Of a stretch of DNA of 64,000 nt, positions 10,801 to 22,070 are shown piece after piece. The DNA comes from Phoronis australis. Its lineage: Eukaryota; Phoronida; Phoronidae. The stretch's first letter is position 1. Every line of letters begins with the position of its first letter. Under the pieces are notes generated by a model that saw nothing but the letters and a program-made list of their open reading frames with translations, was not told where the DNA came from and made no database searches. A program made the translations under genes and the position numbers. The DNA is taken from positions 16,361-80,360 of the forward strand of contig NMRA01000982.1 of assembly GCA_002633005.1 (NCBI GenBank), given 5' to 3'.

Positions 10801-13800
10801 GTGCAACTGAATGTGTGGAAACAACAGGTAATAGTGTCGGGAGAAAGAGCATGGTGAGGTAATTCTTAACCTTCATGAAGTTCCTTCAAGTTTATTTCAT
10901 GAAACTGTTTTGCTATCAATTGTAAACCCATAAAAATATATTACATTTTCTGAATTCTTAACGACTTGAAATGTTGCAAGTCGTTTATAAATTCAAATGG
11001 CTGTCATTTTTGTGAAAATTGCATTTTTGATGGTGCTTTACGATTTGTAACTACTCTTTAAGAACAGAGATTATCCATCTTATTTTAAGTGACCCAAGTT
11101 TTCATATCCTCTAGTAGAAGAAAAATCAAAAGTCTGAGAAACTTTTCCCTCACCCTTAGACTAGAAGTATGCTTGACAGACCCATGAATCTGTAATCGGA
11201 GTTTAAAATTGCTGAAAGCATCAAAAATAAAGAGGCTTGAAAATGGGTAACAAAGGTTTGAAGTTGTCTCTAATAACTTGCATATTTTGCAGACAAGTGA
11301 TGCGTTTAATGAACTGTTCTGACTAAGAATGAAAAAGAAAGACGCAGTTTTATACAATACTTATTATATGCACCCTTGTTTTCTGGAAATAGTAATTATT
11401 TAATTTTGTGTGAAATTGTAGAGCAGTCACCATATCATACTTTTGAAAAACAGGGGTAGCATTTTGACACAACCTGGAGTACTTAATTATTCATATTTCA
11501 TTATTTGTTCCAGGTTCAGTGACATTTTAAGGCCACTTCAAGCCGAAACATAGACAAGCTTTGTTACTCCTTTCTCTTCCCACAGCATTTCCACACATCA
11601 GCAGTGCTCCTTGGCACAATGTACAAGTCAGTGGCCCAGGAGAAATGTGAATCGCAGTGCTAAGTTACCATAAGACAATATGCCAGTGGATTGTTTGTGT
11701 TAGAAGAGGAACTATATCTGACTGCTACACAAGTCAGCCTCGTTGGTGAGGATGCCCTTTCATAGGCAATGAGTTATGTGGACAACAGCTTATTTCCTTT
11801 CCTGGGAGAAACATCAGGGACTGAAGCTAAAGAAAACCTAGTGACACTCTGGTCTAGTTCAGGGTCAGATTTTGGGCACACAACGAGTTAAGTGATATGC
11901 TGTTGTGTTTACCTCCAAGGATCTAATTGTGGATGTTATTGAGGCTGAATGAGGTTACATGAAGGAAAGCCAGGTGCCGAAACTGGACCTTTTTACAAGC
12001 CCTTTTATATGTCATTGAAACTAGATCCCATTGAAATGAAAACCAAAAGCACCAGTTCTGGTATAAATACCTGTCCTTTCTCACTGAGTAACTTTTCAAT
12101 TTGGTACCCGTTATGGGAAAATTACATTCAGTGACTGCATCGATTGTCTCATTCTCAGTAGAAATCCCGTTGATGTTACACTTTCATGATGGAATAAATT
12201 TTTCATCAACAGGCAAGTTTGTCACTAATTATTGAAACCACAATATTTCTTCAGTTTTAAAACCTCATCAGTTGTGCTGATTCTTTATAAAGCTGAAATG
12301 ATTACCGATTACGCTTGCGAATTGTCATTTACTTGTTGAGCTATAGAGATGTGCAGCGATCAAAATGAAGTATTCCCTTTCTTTGCATTTGATTTTCTTG
12401 TGTGCAGGGGCAGATCCAGGATCCTGAGTTGGGGGGCAGGGCACAGGAATAATCAGAATTTCACCTCATGTGCGTGCACAGCCTAAAATTTTGGGATTTA
12501 GGGGGTCTCGAATTTTTGGGTTCAATTCTCTCAGGTTATTGCTGAAGGATTGCTTTTCACTTTGTCTAAAGGTAAAGCAGACGGTCAGGCGGCTGGTTTC
12601 AGTCATTTTCTCTCATCTAACAGAATAGTCAGAAAAAATAGCAAATTATAAAAGAAAACAAGACAAAACAATTTTAGTAAGGCAGAACATACTTGACGTT
12701 TCATCTTCATGTTTATATGTAGAAACTAATATAATCTTTGTACCCTGGAAGTCTTATTTAATATCTGAATAAAAATATGTGAAACAGGCTAAAAGTGATT
12801 TAAGAATGTGTATTTTCATGACACCTGAAATGTGTTTCTGATCTCAACAAATAAAATTCATTCTAGGTGTCAATTTTTATTCCAATGCAATGTTACGACA
12901 TTTACTTACTGTATGTTAATTCGATAACTAATCTGGTAGTCCTGGAGTTGGGTTCCGCTAAGAAAACTCACTCATCTAGAGAATTTTATCAGAAACAGCA
13001 TAGTTTTGAAGAGAAAGTGCTGTGAAAAAGTCACCCTTGACTTCTGAGCGTCACGTACAATACACCTCTTATATTGGGCGCACTCACATCCAGGACAATA
13101 TGAATGTGCTGTATGAGCTGCTAGCCTACCATCCGGGTCCCGGGTGAGTTTCCGAAAAGAGAACTTAGTTCTACTGAATAAACCCGTTATTCAGTAGGGA
13201 AACTGGTGGGGATAACATCACCGAACGATGTCGATAGAAACTGTTTGCCAAAACGTACTAAGTAACGTTATGTAGTCTGTCAATGGAAATGCATAGAGCA
13301 CACAGTGAGGCTTCGGCATTCACACAATTTTTGTCAGTCGGTTAACCCTTTTGACCGCAATTCTCCACGCCTGTAGTAACCTCTGGTCTTTTGGGAATTT
13401 GTGACCACCTGTCGAAGACTTGCACCAGGGAAAATAGCACTAATAAGGCTTAGCGTGACGACGTATTTTGATAACAATTCTGTTTTTTACCAGCTGTTTT
13501 CATGCAGACAGCGACGCATGCGCAATTCAAGCACCACTAGTACAGCAGCGGCACCGCGAGGAGAATTCTCCGAATTGCCCCATTGGAGACGGAACCACTT
13601 TCGATATTACAATTTAGTCTGTTTGACGCGTTCCAGGCCTCTTTAATGAGACGACTCACCGCTCATTGCTTTCTTACGCGATGGAATTTCGTAGTAAATT
13701 GTCATGGTTTCGACTATGTGGATGGGCGCCTTAGCTAGAGTTTAAAAGGATTCTTGTCGAAAATAAATGTATTTTTAATAGCGCTTTTTGCGAAGAAAAG

Positions 13801-16800
13801 TCGTCGAATTTGGACGTTGTTTGGTTCATTTTGAAGTCTACTGTACGTATTTGTGCCCACGAAATCAATGCTTAGATTCATCGATAGTCCATTATAGGGT
13901 TACAGTTACAGTATATCGCACCTTTTTAGAAAAGTTTGTATTTTGCCGAACATCTAGAAACATACATTTGTACTAAATCTAACTCAGTAGAAGTATACCT
14001 TTTCTGAGATGCATTTTGAATTTGTACTTTAATTTTATATCGGTGTCCGTGAAACTGTTAACGACCGGTAATCGAAATGAGGACCACTGAGGAGNGAGGG
14101 GGGGGGTGCTTACATGTATGTGTAATTCAAAAGAGCAACCAGGGCGATGGCCTGCAAACAGGAAGTCTGTGGCATCATTTTGGTCCTGGTGACTAGTTGT
14201 GTTGAATTGTTTTGAACGCTAATATTCTTTCTTCAGCTCACACGTGACCTGCGATTGTGTTTTCTAGTCCATCTTCATCAATCTGCACAAAGCCAAAGAA
14301 AAGGACCATACTTGGGGTAGCGCCGGCAAACACCTAAAACGAACCTGTATTAAGACCATCGTGCACTATCTGCTGAACGAGTCTAAACAGGTATCATTGA
14401 TTAAAGGTATGACAGATAGTTCTACTTATATTTCAACAATCTCTGATTTCGATTTTACTCGTAATTTTTTAAAGTCACGTCTTGCGAACTGAAATAATGT
14501 GAGAATATGACAAATCACGAATATTGACCTTTTCAATACGCAATTTTCAATGGGTTCAACTATCTTAGGGATTATAGGTATTTTTAATCATTGTTTTATA
14601 AAAAAGTGAAATTCGACTTATTCGTCACTTTTCACTCACCCGAGGCACGTAAAATTGAAGACATTTTTGTAGCAAATTCGACCAATTCCAATTGGCTTTG
14701 AAAATTTTAAGGGATATTTTGTGATAAAACGTACTTTTGTCTCGCGCAATGTACATGTACAACTAAGATTTCCACATTTAAGAACTTTTTGTTGTCTAGG
14801 TTCCGGAAGTGTTTACGTTAATATCCCCACACATTCGTTAATACACGAACCTTTTTATTAATTAGTAAAAATATCCTACTTACGTTCATCTCAAAGAGAC
14901 TCAATGACATACTTTATTCTTAGGGACTTTAAAGCTAATTCACCTTATGTTTCAACTTCTTTGTCTTGTGAGACAGTTCGGAAGGACATTAGTGGTCACA
15001 AGACCTTCTCTTTCTGACTTAACATCAACGGTCTCACTGTTTTGCATTGCTTAGACAGAGGCGTGTCCGTACACAGGGTAGCGGAAAGTGTGAGACAATG
15101 TTAGTGTCCATCACTAATTTGCATGCGCCGGCGTCAGGAGCGAAACTTTGATAGTGATCGTCATAAGATTATTGCGGGGGGGGGGCGGAGGACAGTCGCA
15201 CTCCAGAGTCAGGCAGAATGATAGGGGAGGCAAAGCGAAATGTGTAGAAGAGAAGTAAATCAAGATTAAAAAGAAAACATTTGTCGGCCGGAAAGTTCTG
15301 GATTTAACCTATGAATGCACCAGCAGTGACATGTTATTAATTAGGGGCATACAGTATAAACAATTGCACCATGTATTGTCTACACGCCCACGAAAACGGG
15401 CAATTCAGCATATTTCTACAAAGTCCACGAAAATTCAATGCGCAAAGTTCCAGAGCAAAGTGAAGAAGGCAACTTTTTTAGATTTCAAAGCTACTGCTCT
15501 CCAAAGACACTTCTGAGGCAATTGATAATGCAATAAACTGTAGCTCCTTTTTGTTTTTGAAATTATAAACGTGTACACTGTAATAAAGTTACATTAACGG
15601 GGACTCCCGAGAAGTGACGATAGCTACAATAACCATTTATTTACCGTTTTTAAAATTAGGTGGGGACCACCTCGATCTTTGATAGGGTACCGATGGTGTA
15701 CGCAATACCATGATGGTATCCATAACAGCTGCTTTCTTGTTTTATCAACAACCTGCTTATCTCAAGTGGCCTTGGGTGCGTGCTTCAGAGGTTGGAATCA
15801 GTTGTCACGTTTTGTTTACTTCGAGCACTACCCGTTTTAATAACTGAATTGCAACTATTCATGTCAACGGTGGTCATCATACTACATTGTACATAACAGT
15901 AATCTGAAAGGGTTTCCCAGATTTCAACCAGTGGGAATGACTGAATGTTATGACGTCGGTTTCATTATTATAAGCAATTAGAATCCTTGTTAAACAGCAT
16001 TCGACAGTGCTACCTTTCGTGAACGAGTGTAGAAGTTGTAAGCTCGCACAGTTCCGTTCAAGGAGCGAACTTTTGATTTCGACCAGGTCTCAGCTTGTAC
16101 CTTACTGCTGTAAGGAGGGCCGCGTATAAGAACTAACAGTTAGTTATTCGTTGAAACCATGCTTGGCGCGTACTCAGTGAAAAATGGCATGCTATGTCGA
16201 GCCGTTTGTTTATATAGGTCCCGATTTCTAGCAAGACTGGTACTTCTTTCGAAATCTTCAAGTCGTTTACAGTTTAACCAAGGAACGATTTGAGACCAAT
16301 TCCACAACGGTAAATTGCTAAACCAAACGTTCGTATCGAAAACCCCGCCTATGCGAGTTTCAATCGTAAATCACGTGTTGACGCATTACCGCCAGAGTAC
16401 AAGTACATTGTAGGCATAAACATTTTGAAGGGCTTCTCGATGGTAGGTCCTCGTAACTGGAAAAGAGAGCTTACATACCTTCAATTAGGGCTAACATTTG
16501 TTAGCGTTAATATTCATACTTTGAAACTCTGTTGTCAGCTGATGTATGAGAAAATGGAGTTTCCAGGTGACCTGAGCGACGACCCGTGCGGCGATGGGAC
16601 ATGGTACTTCATACCTATAGAAGACCCTATCAGCAAACTATCGACGAACATGTTTTTCCTCAAGATTTTTGACTTCAAGCCCAAAGACGCATTGTTCGAC
16701 TTTCACTGCCATATCATGAACAGGTGACTATCTTCTAGGCACACCTGGGCCCGGTCTCTAATGTTTGTACTCGAAACGAACTCGAAACTATTTTTGGCAA

Positions 16801-18133
16801 TTTCTCTGCTCCTTTTGTGCGAACTTAAGATAATTGGTTATCAGACTGTGCTCGAATACATTATAGTTTATGCATAGGAGTTTCTAGTTCAAGTTTGCCC
16901 TTGAAGACCCTTATATTCGTGCTACAAACTCGCGTAAAAACTCGAAATTTCGAGTTCAAACTCGAACTTATTGCTTTAATATTGGGTTTACAAACTGTGA
17001 ACTAAGGGCAATAAATTATCTACGTAAGTTATTGTGTATTCGAGCATAGAATAATGGACACTTATCTTGAGTTCGCCCAAAAGTAGAGTAGAAAATGCCA
17101 AACCTAATTTCGAGTTCCATTTCGAATAAAAAGATTGGAGACCGGGCCCGGGTCTTTGTTGATGGGGTCCGAGAGGGGTTGACACACGCTTTCCATGTAG
17201 ATATGCGCGAATTCCATCTACCTCTGTCAAAATGAACTGTAACATCGGTTACTTAAAGGGTTGTCCACTATGGGGATATGGTGGAAGGCACCGGATTCGG
17301 ACGCTACCAAAATTTTAGAGCTACATGTATGGAAAGATTTACTTTCGAAACTTGTGGTTGCCTCCCTTACAACATTCTAGATCTTCAGGCTGGCAAAAAT
17401 CGTCCTTAAATTTTGGGCGTCGTGTGATACGTTTTCGACGAATTTCAACCTGAATTAACATTCAGCGAAAGATCACTTTCTTAGAAGATTTAACTTTTAT
17501 TTGAATTGTTATTTTTTAATTCCATCTAGTCTATTTTCGTAGAAGCGAACATGTTAGGTCATATTGTGTCTTCCAGTCTTCGATGATTCCAGAAAGCATG
17601 CGCACAAATACTGAACCGTGAACATTCGGGTAAGACTCGTGAGCGCACGAGTGGGAGCATTTCCTAAATATTGTAGCTGTTAAAGTGACCTGAGGTGGTT
17701 TGCGTAGCCAAAATGCAGTTAACCAAAAATCGAAGGAGTGATTTGCTCTACTGTAAAAGAGCGCCACCAATTGTAGCCTTCTTCGGAAGTGTCTGGTTGT
17801 ATCGCTACTATGTAGTAAAGTGGAGTCAAACACAGTAAAAAGTGGTTTTGGTACGTTTTCAACATTTCCTGTCATTTGCTCTACTCTGTCTTCTTTCTTC
17901 CCAACTGCAGAATTTTCGCCGCTGGCTCTTTTAATGCTGTGCCTGACCCGTGCGATTTGGCGAAGAAGAATATCTACCAGATCCAAAAGAAGGCGGCTCT
18001 CTGTGGCATCGTGTCTTCCGCTCTTCAGTACTACAGGTGTGAAAGTTATGGCTGTGCTCTCTTCTCCCAGTTGACTGTGGCTGTCGTTGTGATAGTGGCG
18101 ACGATTTTGTTCATGACATTTTACATGCAGTGA
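7896..18133 (+). CDS. Cache-domain membrane protein, alpha2delta/CACHD1 family (3' five exons, 5' missing)
   Basis: Five exons: 7896-7974, 8392-8605, 14268-14390, 16539-16723 and 17911-18133. All have AG/GT borders and consistent phases (2, 0, 0, 2), giving 273 residues and a TGA stop. Exons 1-2 read as the end of an extracellular Cache domain: VDINYDYIHE, then CYVIDSYGNMVYDP, then SSVEGYVFRELIRRGIF. This matches the family pattern C-[YF]-[VIL]-I-D-x2-G followed by x-VEG-x-V-x3-L-x2-G-x-F known from voltage-gated calcium-channel alpha2delta subunits and CACHD1. Exon 4 holds a cysteine-linked CGDGTWYFIPI strand followed by LSTNMFFLKIFDF. The last exon ends in a hydrophobic segment (about LTVAVVVIVATILFMTF) next to the C terminus, as expected for a membrane-anchored ectodomain. 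The VWA half would lie upstream, outside or not found. Exons 1-2 are the firmest; joining 3-5 rests mainly on phase and the C-terminal membrane segment. The exact orthologue is not settled. Confidence 0.78.
9146..9730 (+). pseudogene. Decayed coiled-coil coding remnant inside an intron
   Basis: One plus-strand frame reads as a lysine/leucine-rich coiled-coil segment (RLKQLNLLLKNDKKYAKALE), then a serine/proline-rich part, then a second protein-like stretch (DIELNLFEDILGQTFGRL). It is broken by in-frame stops TGA at 9467 and TAG at 9569 before the final TAA at 9728. No introns are needed, which fits a processed copy or a dead exon cluster. It lies in the 5.7-kb intron of the Cache-domain gene. 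I do not recognise the parent. A 184-codon antisense frame over the same bases is probably its shadow. Confidence 0.35.
9829..10000 (+). repeat. Dispersed repeat, partner of 49430-49620
   Basis: GTGACAAAATTCAC ... AACTCTGTCGTTACCAC ... CTTATGATAAATGCGTGCATG here matches the reverse complement of 49430-49620 in order, with clear divergence. The short open frame across it has no known domain. Family unknown. Confidence 0.7.
12405..12520 (+). mobile_element. Truncated CAGGGGCAGATCCAG-type MITE
   Basis: The terminus CAGGGGCAGATCCAG, followed by a G-rich stretch, is the same as the left end of the complete element at 18346-18505. The matching right terminus (CCCCTCTAAATCCGCCACTG) is absent, so this copy is truncated. 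Its right boundary is approximate. Confidence 0.6.
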
Positions 18134-18340
18134 CATTTCTATGGCTTCAAGGCGGGTATTTCGTTTCTTGTCTTAACAAAGATTGATTGTTGGAATGGTC
18201 TTATTTTTTAATCATTATCCATCAAACACACGCACAGTTGGAAAGTGCGAGTATCCTACAGATAAACAACACGCACGTAATCGTTGTTGCATATCGGAAT
18301 CTCAAATTTACACAAACCACCATTCGCGTACATGTATTAC

Positions 18341-18510
18341 ACAATCAGGGGCAGATCCACTATTTTTAGTTGGGGGCAGAGCTGAGAATTAGTCAGGATT
18401 TTCCCCGTAAGACATTCGCACTCCCGAATTGCCAAATAGAATCTGGGAGAGTTTTAGGGGGGGGGGCATGGCACCCTTGCCCCCCCCCCTCTAAATCCGC
18501 CACTGACAAT
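18341..18510. mobile_element. Complete CAGGGGCAGATC MITE with 5-bp duplication
   Basis: The element runs 18346-18505 (160 bp). It starts CAGGGGCAGATCCAC and ends CTAAATCCGCCACTG, imperfect inverted repeats, and is flanked on both sides by ACAAT (18341-18345, 18506-18510). The interior has runs of G and C and no coding frame. Relatives lie at 12405 and 53830. The CAG terminus and short duplication suggest a hAT-like cut-and-paste origin, but the superfamily is not certain. Confidence 0.85.
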
Positions 18511-18534
18511 AGCCCCTAGTAGGTAGCAAAAATA

Positions 18535-18605
18535 CTTATATATATAAAAACATATGTATGTATATGTATATGAATATGTATATGTATATATATGTATATA
18601 TATCG
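18535..18605. repeat. TA/TATG microsatellite
   Basis: An uninterrupted low-complexity run of TATATA and TATGTATA units, just after the MITE. No function is implied. Confidence 0.9.
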
Positions 18606-21313
18606 GGTGAACTAAAACGCTCCAAGATTTGAAGTGCTGTAATAATGTTCCGATACATGATCGTACTGGCTTCAGTCACATGTAAGATTTGTCATACTAG
18701 CAGCACACTTTGGAAAACAGTTTCAGGTCTTGTTTCAGATGGTGCAGTCGCACAACCGTTTCTTGAACGATCAATCTATCCAGAGTTCTCTAAAAGATAA
18801 CGTGCTTGAAGTTCTAGGTAATGAAGTTACAAACTAGAGCAAAATTGAAATTTTGCATATGGGCAGTCTTGATTCGTATATTCAAAAAAATACTCAAGTT
18901 CGCCGTGATTCCAACCCCGGCGGTTGAAATACCCGAGGGGTGCTACCTAGACATGAAAAAATAGCACTACTACTACACACTCCAGGTTTGTACCGAATGT
19001 GTAAAATTTGCGAGGTGAATGAACGCTTTGCCATACATACTGATTCTCAAATACTTAACACTAGTGAACTCGAGTGATAAAAAGACGATTAATAACGAAA
19101 CGGCGTATCCGACACAGTCTGACGAATGACACAGGGAGGAGCTCGTGTTGATGAATTACCCACACGACTGGATGCTTTGTGTTAGATAGAACAATAATTG
19201 CAATCGGACAGACATTAGCTATTTCAGTTTTTTCGTTTCCAAAACGTTAATGTCGCCCAGAAATGGAAAATTCACTTCCTTGCGTCGGACACGGGTATGG
19301 TAGTACATGTACACCGTGACATTGAAGTAAGCGATCCGTTCAGGGGTCGCTGTGCTCAGCCTATTTTGAAGAATTATACTTCGATACGTCTCAGAAACGG
19401 TGATTTGATGAAAGTTTCTCCAACGTGTAAGTGCAGTTGATGGAGATTCGGTGTATTGTATTGTGCCACTGCTGGGAACGTAGTATACACGTAATCGATC
19501 GTAATTTGGTAAAAATTATGAAAACAAACCGTAGAAATGAGTTACCGTTATGTTGGATCTTGTTGAAAGGACTGTGTACTAACGGAATATCTACAGCGTA
19601 TACATACCCTGATGGAAGAAAGTCTGTAAGATTCGTATTTGTATTTGACTTTTTACCAACTCGTTATTACTTAGATCAAGTGACCATGTCTTTTAGTAGA
19701 ATTTTTATTTTGATTTTCGCCAGGTCAACCCCTGTTCTAAATAATGCACCAATCGTTATCCACGTGTAACCAAAACGTTGCGGGTTAAAATTTCGCTTTC
19801 TGTGGATTTTCATCGGAAAGGGTAATCCCCAAAAAATAATCAGAATATTTCTTATACATGTATTTTAAGCCTAACAAAACTGAAATTGTAACTCTTTGCT
19901 TTTTATAACATCAAAATGTATCGCAGCTAAATCTTCTCCGATTATAAAGTAGCCGAGTGTAAATGTCTTTCACTTCAACAAAAGTCGCCAAGTTATCGGT
20001 GCTAGACTTGTAAGTCATATGTCACTCAATAAGTAACATCTACAGTACGTTGCCAAATTCTGGTGAAAATGTTGAATGGTACAGAATATTAGGCAAAGAT
20101 ATATTTCACCAAATTTATTTGTAAAACATTGGTTATTATCTTCATAAATTTTTCATTTGGATTTTTAAAATTTCGCATCAATAAATTGTGGCGATGAACA
20201 CTTCTTCACATTATTTTCTCATCTTTTGTCAACATTCAGCGCTCGATTTCATTTCCAATTACTTTGATTCTAAGGCTACGCCTTAACGTGCGATCAGCTT
20301 CTCTCCAAGAGACTGGGCCATTGGCTTTTTGCGCCAGCTTCGATCAACAATCTGCTTACACTGCCTGCGTCTGCCATTTGCAAGCACGGCACCTAGGAAC
20401 AAAACAGCAGATGAGGCGGTGACATCAATTCCTCTAACTTTGACTGGAAGCCTTTCTAAGAATCGCCGTTTGTAATTCAATAACAGAACACGACTGATTT
20501 TGCTGGTATAACTCTGAAATGTGCTGAAGAAATCAGTTCCATCACAAACAACCCAAATGCGTTTTTGTGGTTGTAAAATCTACTGCGCCCTTTTAATGAC
20601 AGAAATCCTTTCCCTGATTTGTCGGTGTACCAGCCTATGGCAAATGTTTTCTCTTTGTTTCACTATACCGACTATAAATAAAATGACTCGACTTCACTTC
20701 ACTTCATTCCGATGTGTCAGAGTTACAAACAGAAATGTTTCTGCATTGCAATATTGGACTACTTACATAGTCGATGGGCTTGTACGATTCCTTTATTCCC
20801 AGATCACTGGATATGCTACAAGGCCTATTCAATGTACGAATCGACGGCTATACATTGGTATATCAAGTTAGTTATTGCTTTAGGCGACATTCTTCACTTG
20901 GTTTGTCGCGGCGAGAGATTTGGTGCACGAAGCATAGTCACCGGTAAACTGAGTTTTGTTCACTTCAGCCTGGAAAGTTCGGCTCCTCACCTGAGTCATG
21001 GGTTAGGGTTGGGAACAGAATGACCAATTTTGTAGCTCAGTAAGTTCAAGTAAGCCCTGGATTTTAATTCTTTGACCACCGGGTCCTAGATGTGCGTTGG
21101 TCACGAAGTTCAAAACACAAACCCGCCCAGTGGCGGTTCTCATGCGGCGCCCGGCCTCGGCGCGGCGTAGACCCGTCGCCCTGTCGGACTCGGCACATCA
21201 CAACTAGCACCCAAACTCAATTCCAGCCGCCAAGAAAGGATCTTGATGATTTTTCAAAGGTAGGTCTTGTTCAATTTTACAGGATCAGGTTGTTATTTCA
21301 CTTCTGTTCCTAG
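18606..21313. other. No supported gene
   Basis: Open frames at 19431-19769 and 20521-20871 (plus) and 20283-20480 (minus) have no recognisable domain or convincing splice context, and I do not call them. Confidence 0.4.
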
Positions 21314-22070
21314 CTGATATGGACCCGCGGACGGCGGTACACTACTAGGCCGCCGGCTCCTGCTGACCGTGAAAAATGCGGATTTGAAGATACTCTCATT
21401 TCCTTTACATTCACCAAGAGAACAGGATGATTTTCGTCGGTCGAAAGATATAACTGAAATATAAACATTTAGTAACTTTCAGGCCCGTTTGTGTTTGCCT
21501 ATTTTTCTAATATTTAGTCACCTGACCTCAATAGGCCCTCAAACACGCCGGCCACTCAGGCGGGCGCCGGGCAGATGAAGGAGTAAGCCTACCCATGAGT
21601 TAGATGTCACTGACATAGGCCTACTCTACTAACCTACTCTTCAAAATGCTTAATTTACAGTATTTTCCTTCTGTGTATTTAATTAAAATTTCTAGCGCGT
21701 TTCATGATATTTTTTCAACCTCTCCCTTTGTGAACTGGAGATTTCTACCGTCGACAAGGTGAAAAAATGTCGATAGAGGGCGCTCTAAGGCAGGCGTCAG
21801 GTGTCGCTCTAAACAAACACATGTCGAGGTGTGTGTAAGAAGAAAAGAGAAGAAGTTGCCCGCAGTTGGCAAAACTTGGCGGAGTCCCTGGTTATTTACG
21901 CAAAACGTATGTTACGAAATGTTTATATTTCAGTTATATCTTTCGACCGACGAAAATCACCCTGTTCTCTCGGTGAATGTAAAGGAAATGAGAGTATCTT
22001 CAAATCCGCATTTTTTCCGTCAGCGGGAGACCGGCGGCCTAGCTGTACCGCTGTCCGGCGTCCATATCAG
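21314..22070. repeat. Long inverted repeat (about 160-bp arms, 434-bp loop)
   Basis: Arm 1 (21314-21476) and arm 2 (22070-21911) are reverse complements over about 160 bases with scattered mismatches and small indels. They share CTGATATGGAC at the outer end, AAATGCGGATTTGAAGATAC in the middle and AACTGAAATATAAACATTT at the inner end. The 434-bp loop has no gene. A transcript through it would fold into a long hairpin. No target-site duplication is evident, so a foldback transposon, inverted duplication or hairpin-RNA source are all possible. Confidence 0.92.

Noticed and set aside
17531-18136. 201-codon minus-strand frame
   Set aside because: It overlaps the phase-matched last exon of the Cache-domain gene, which has a clear membrane segment; the antisense frame lacks domain features.
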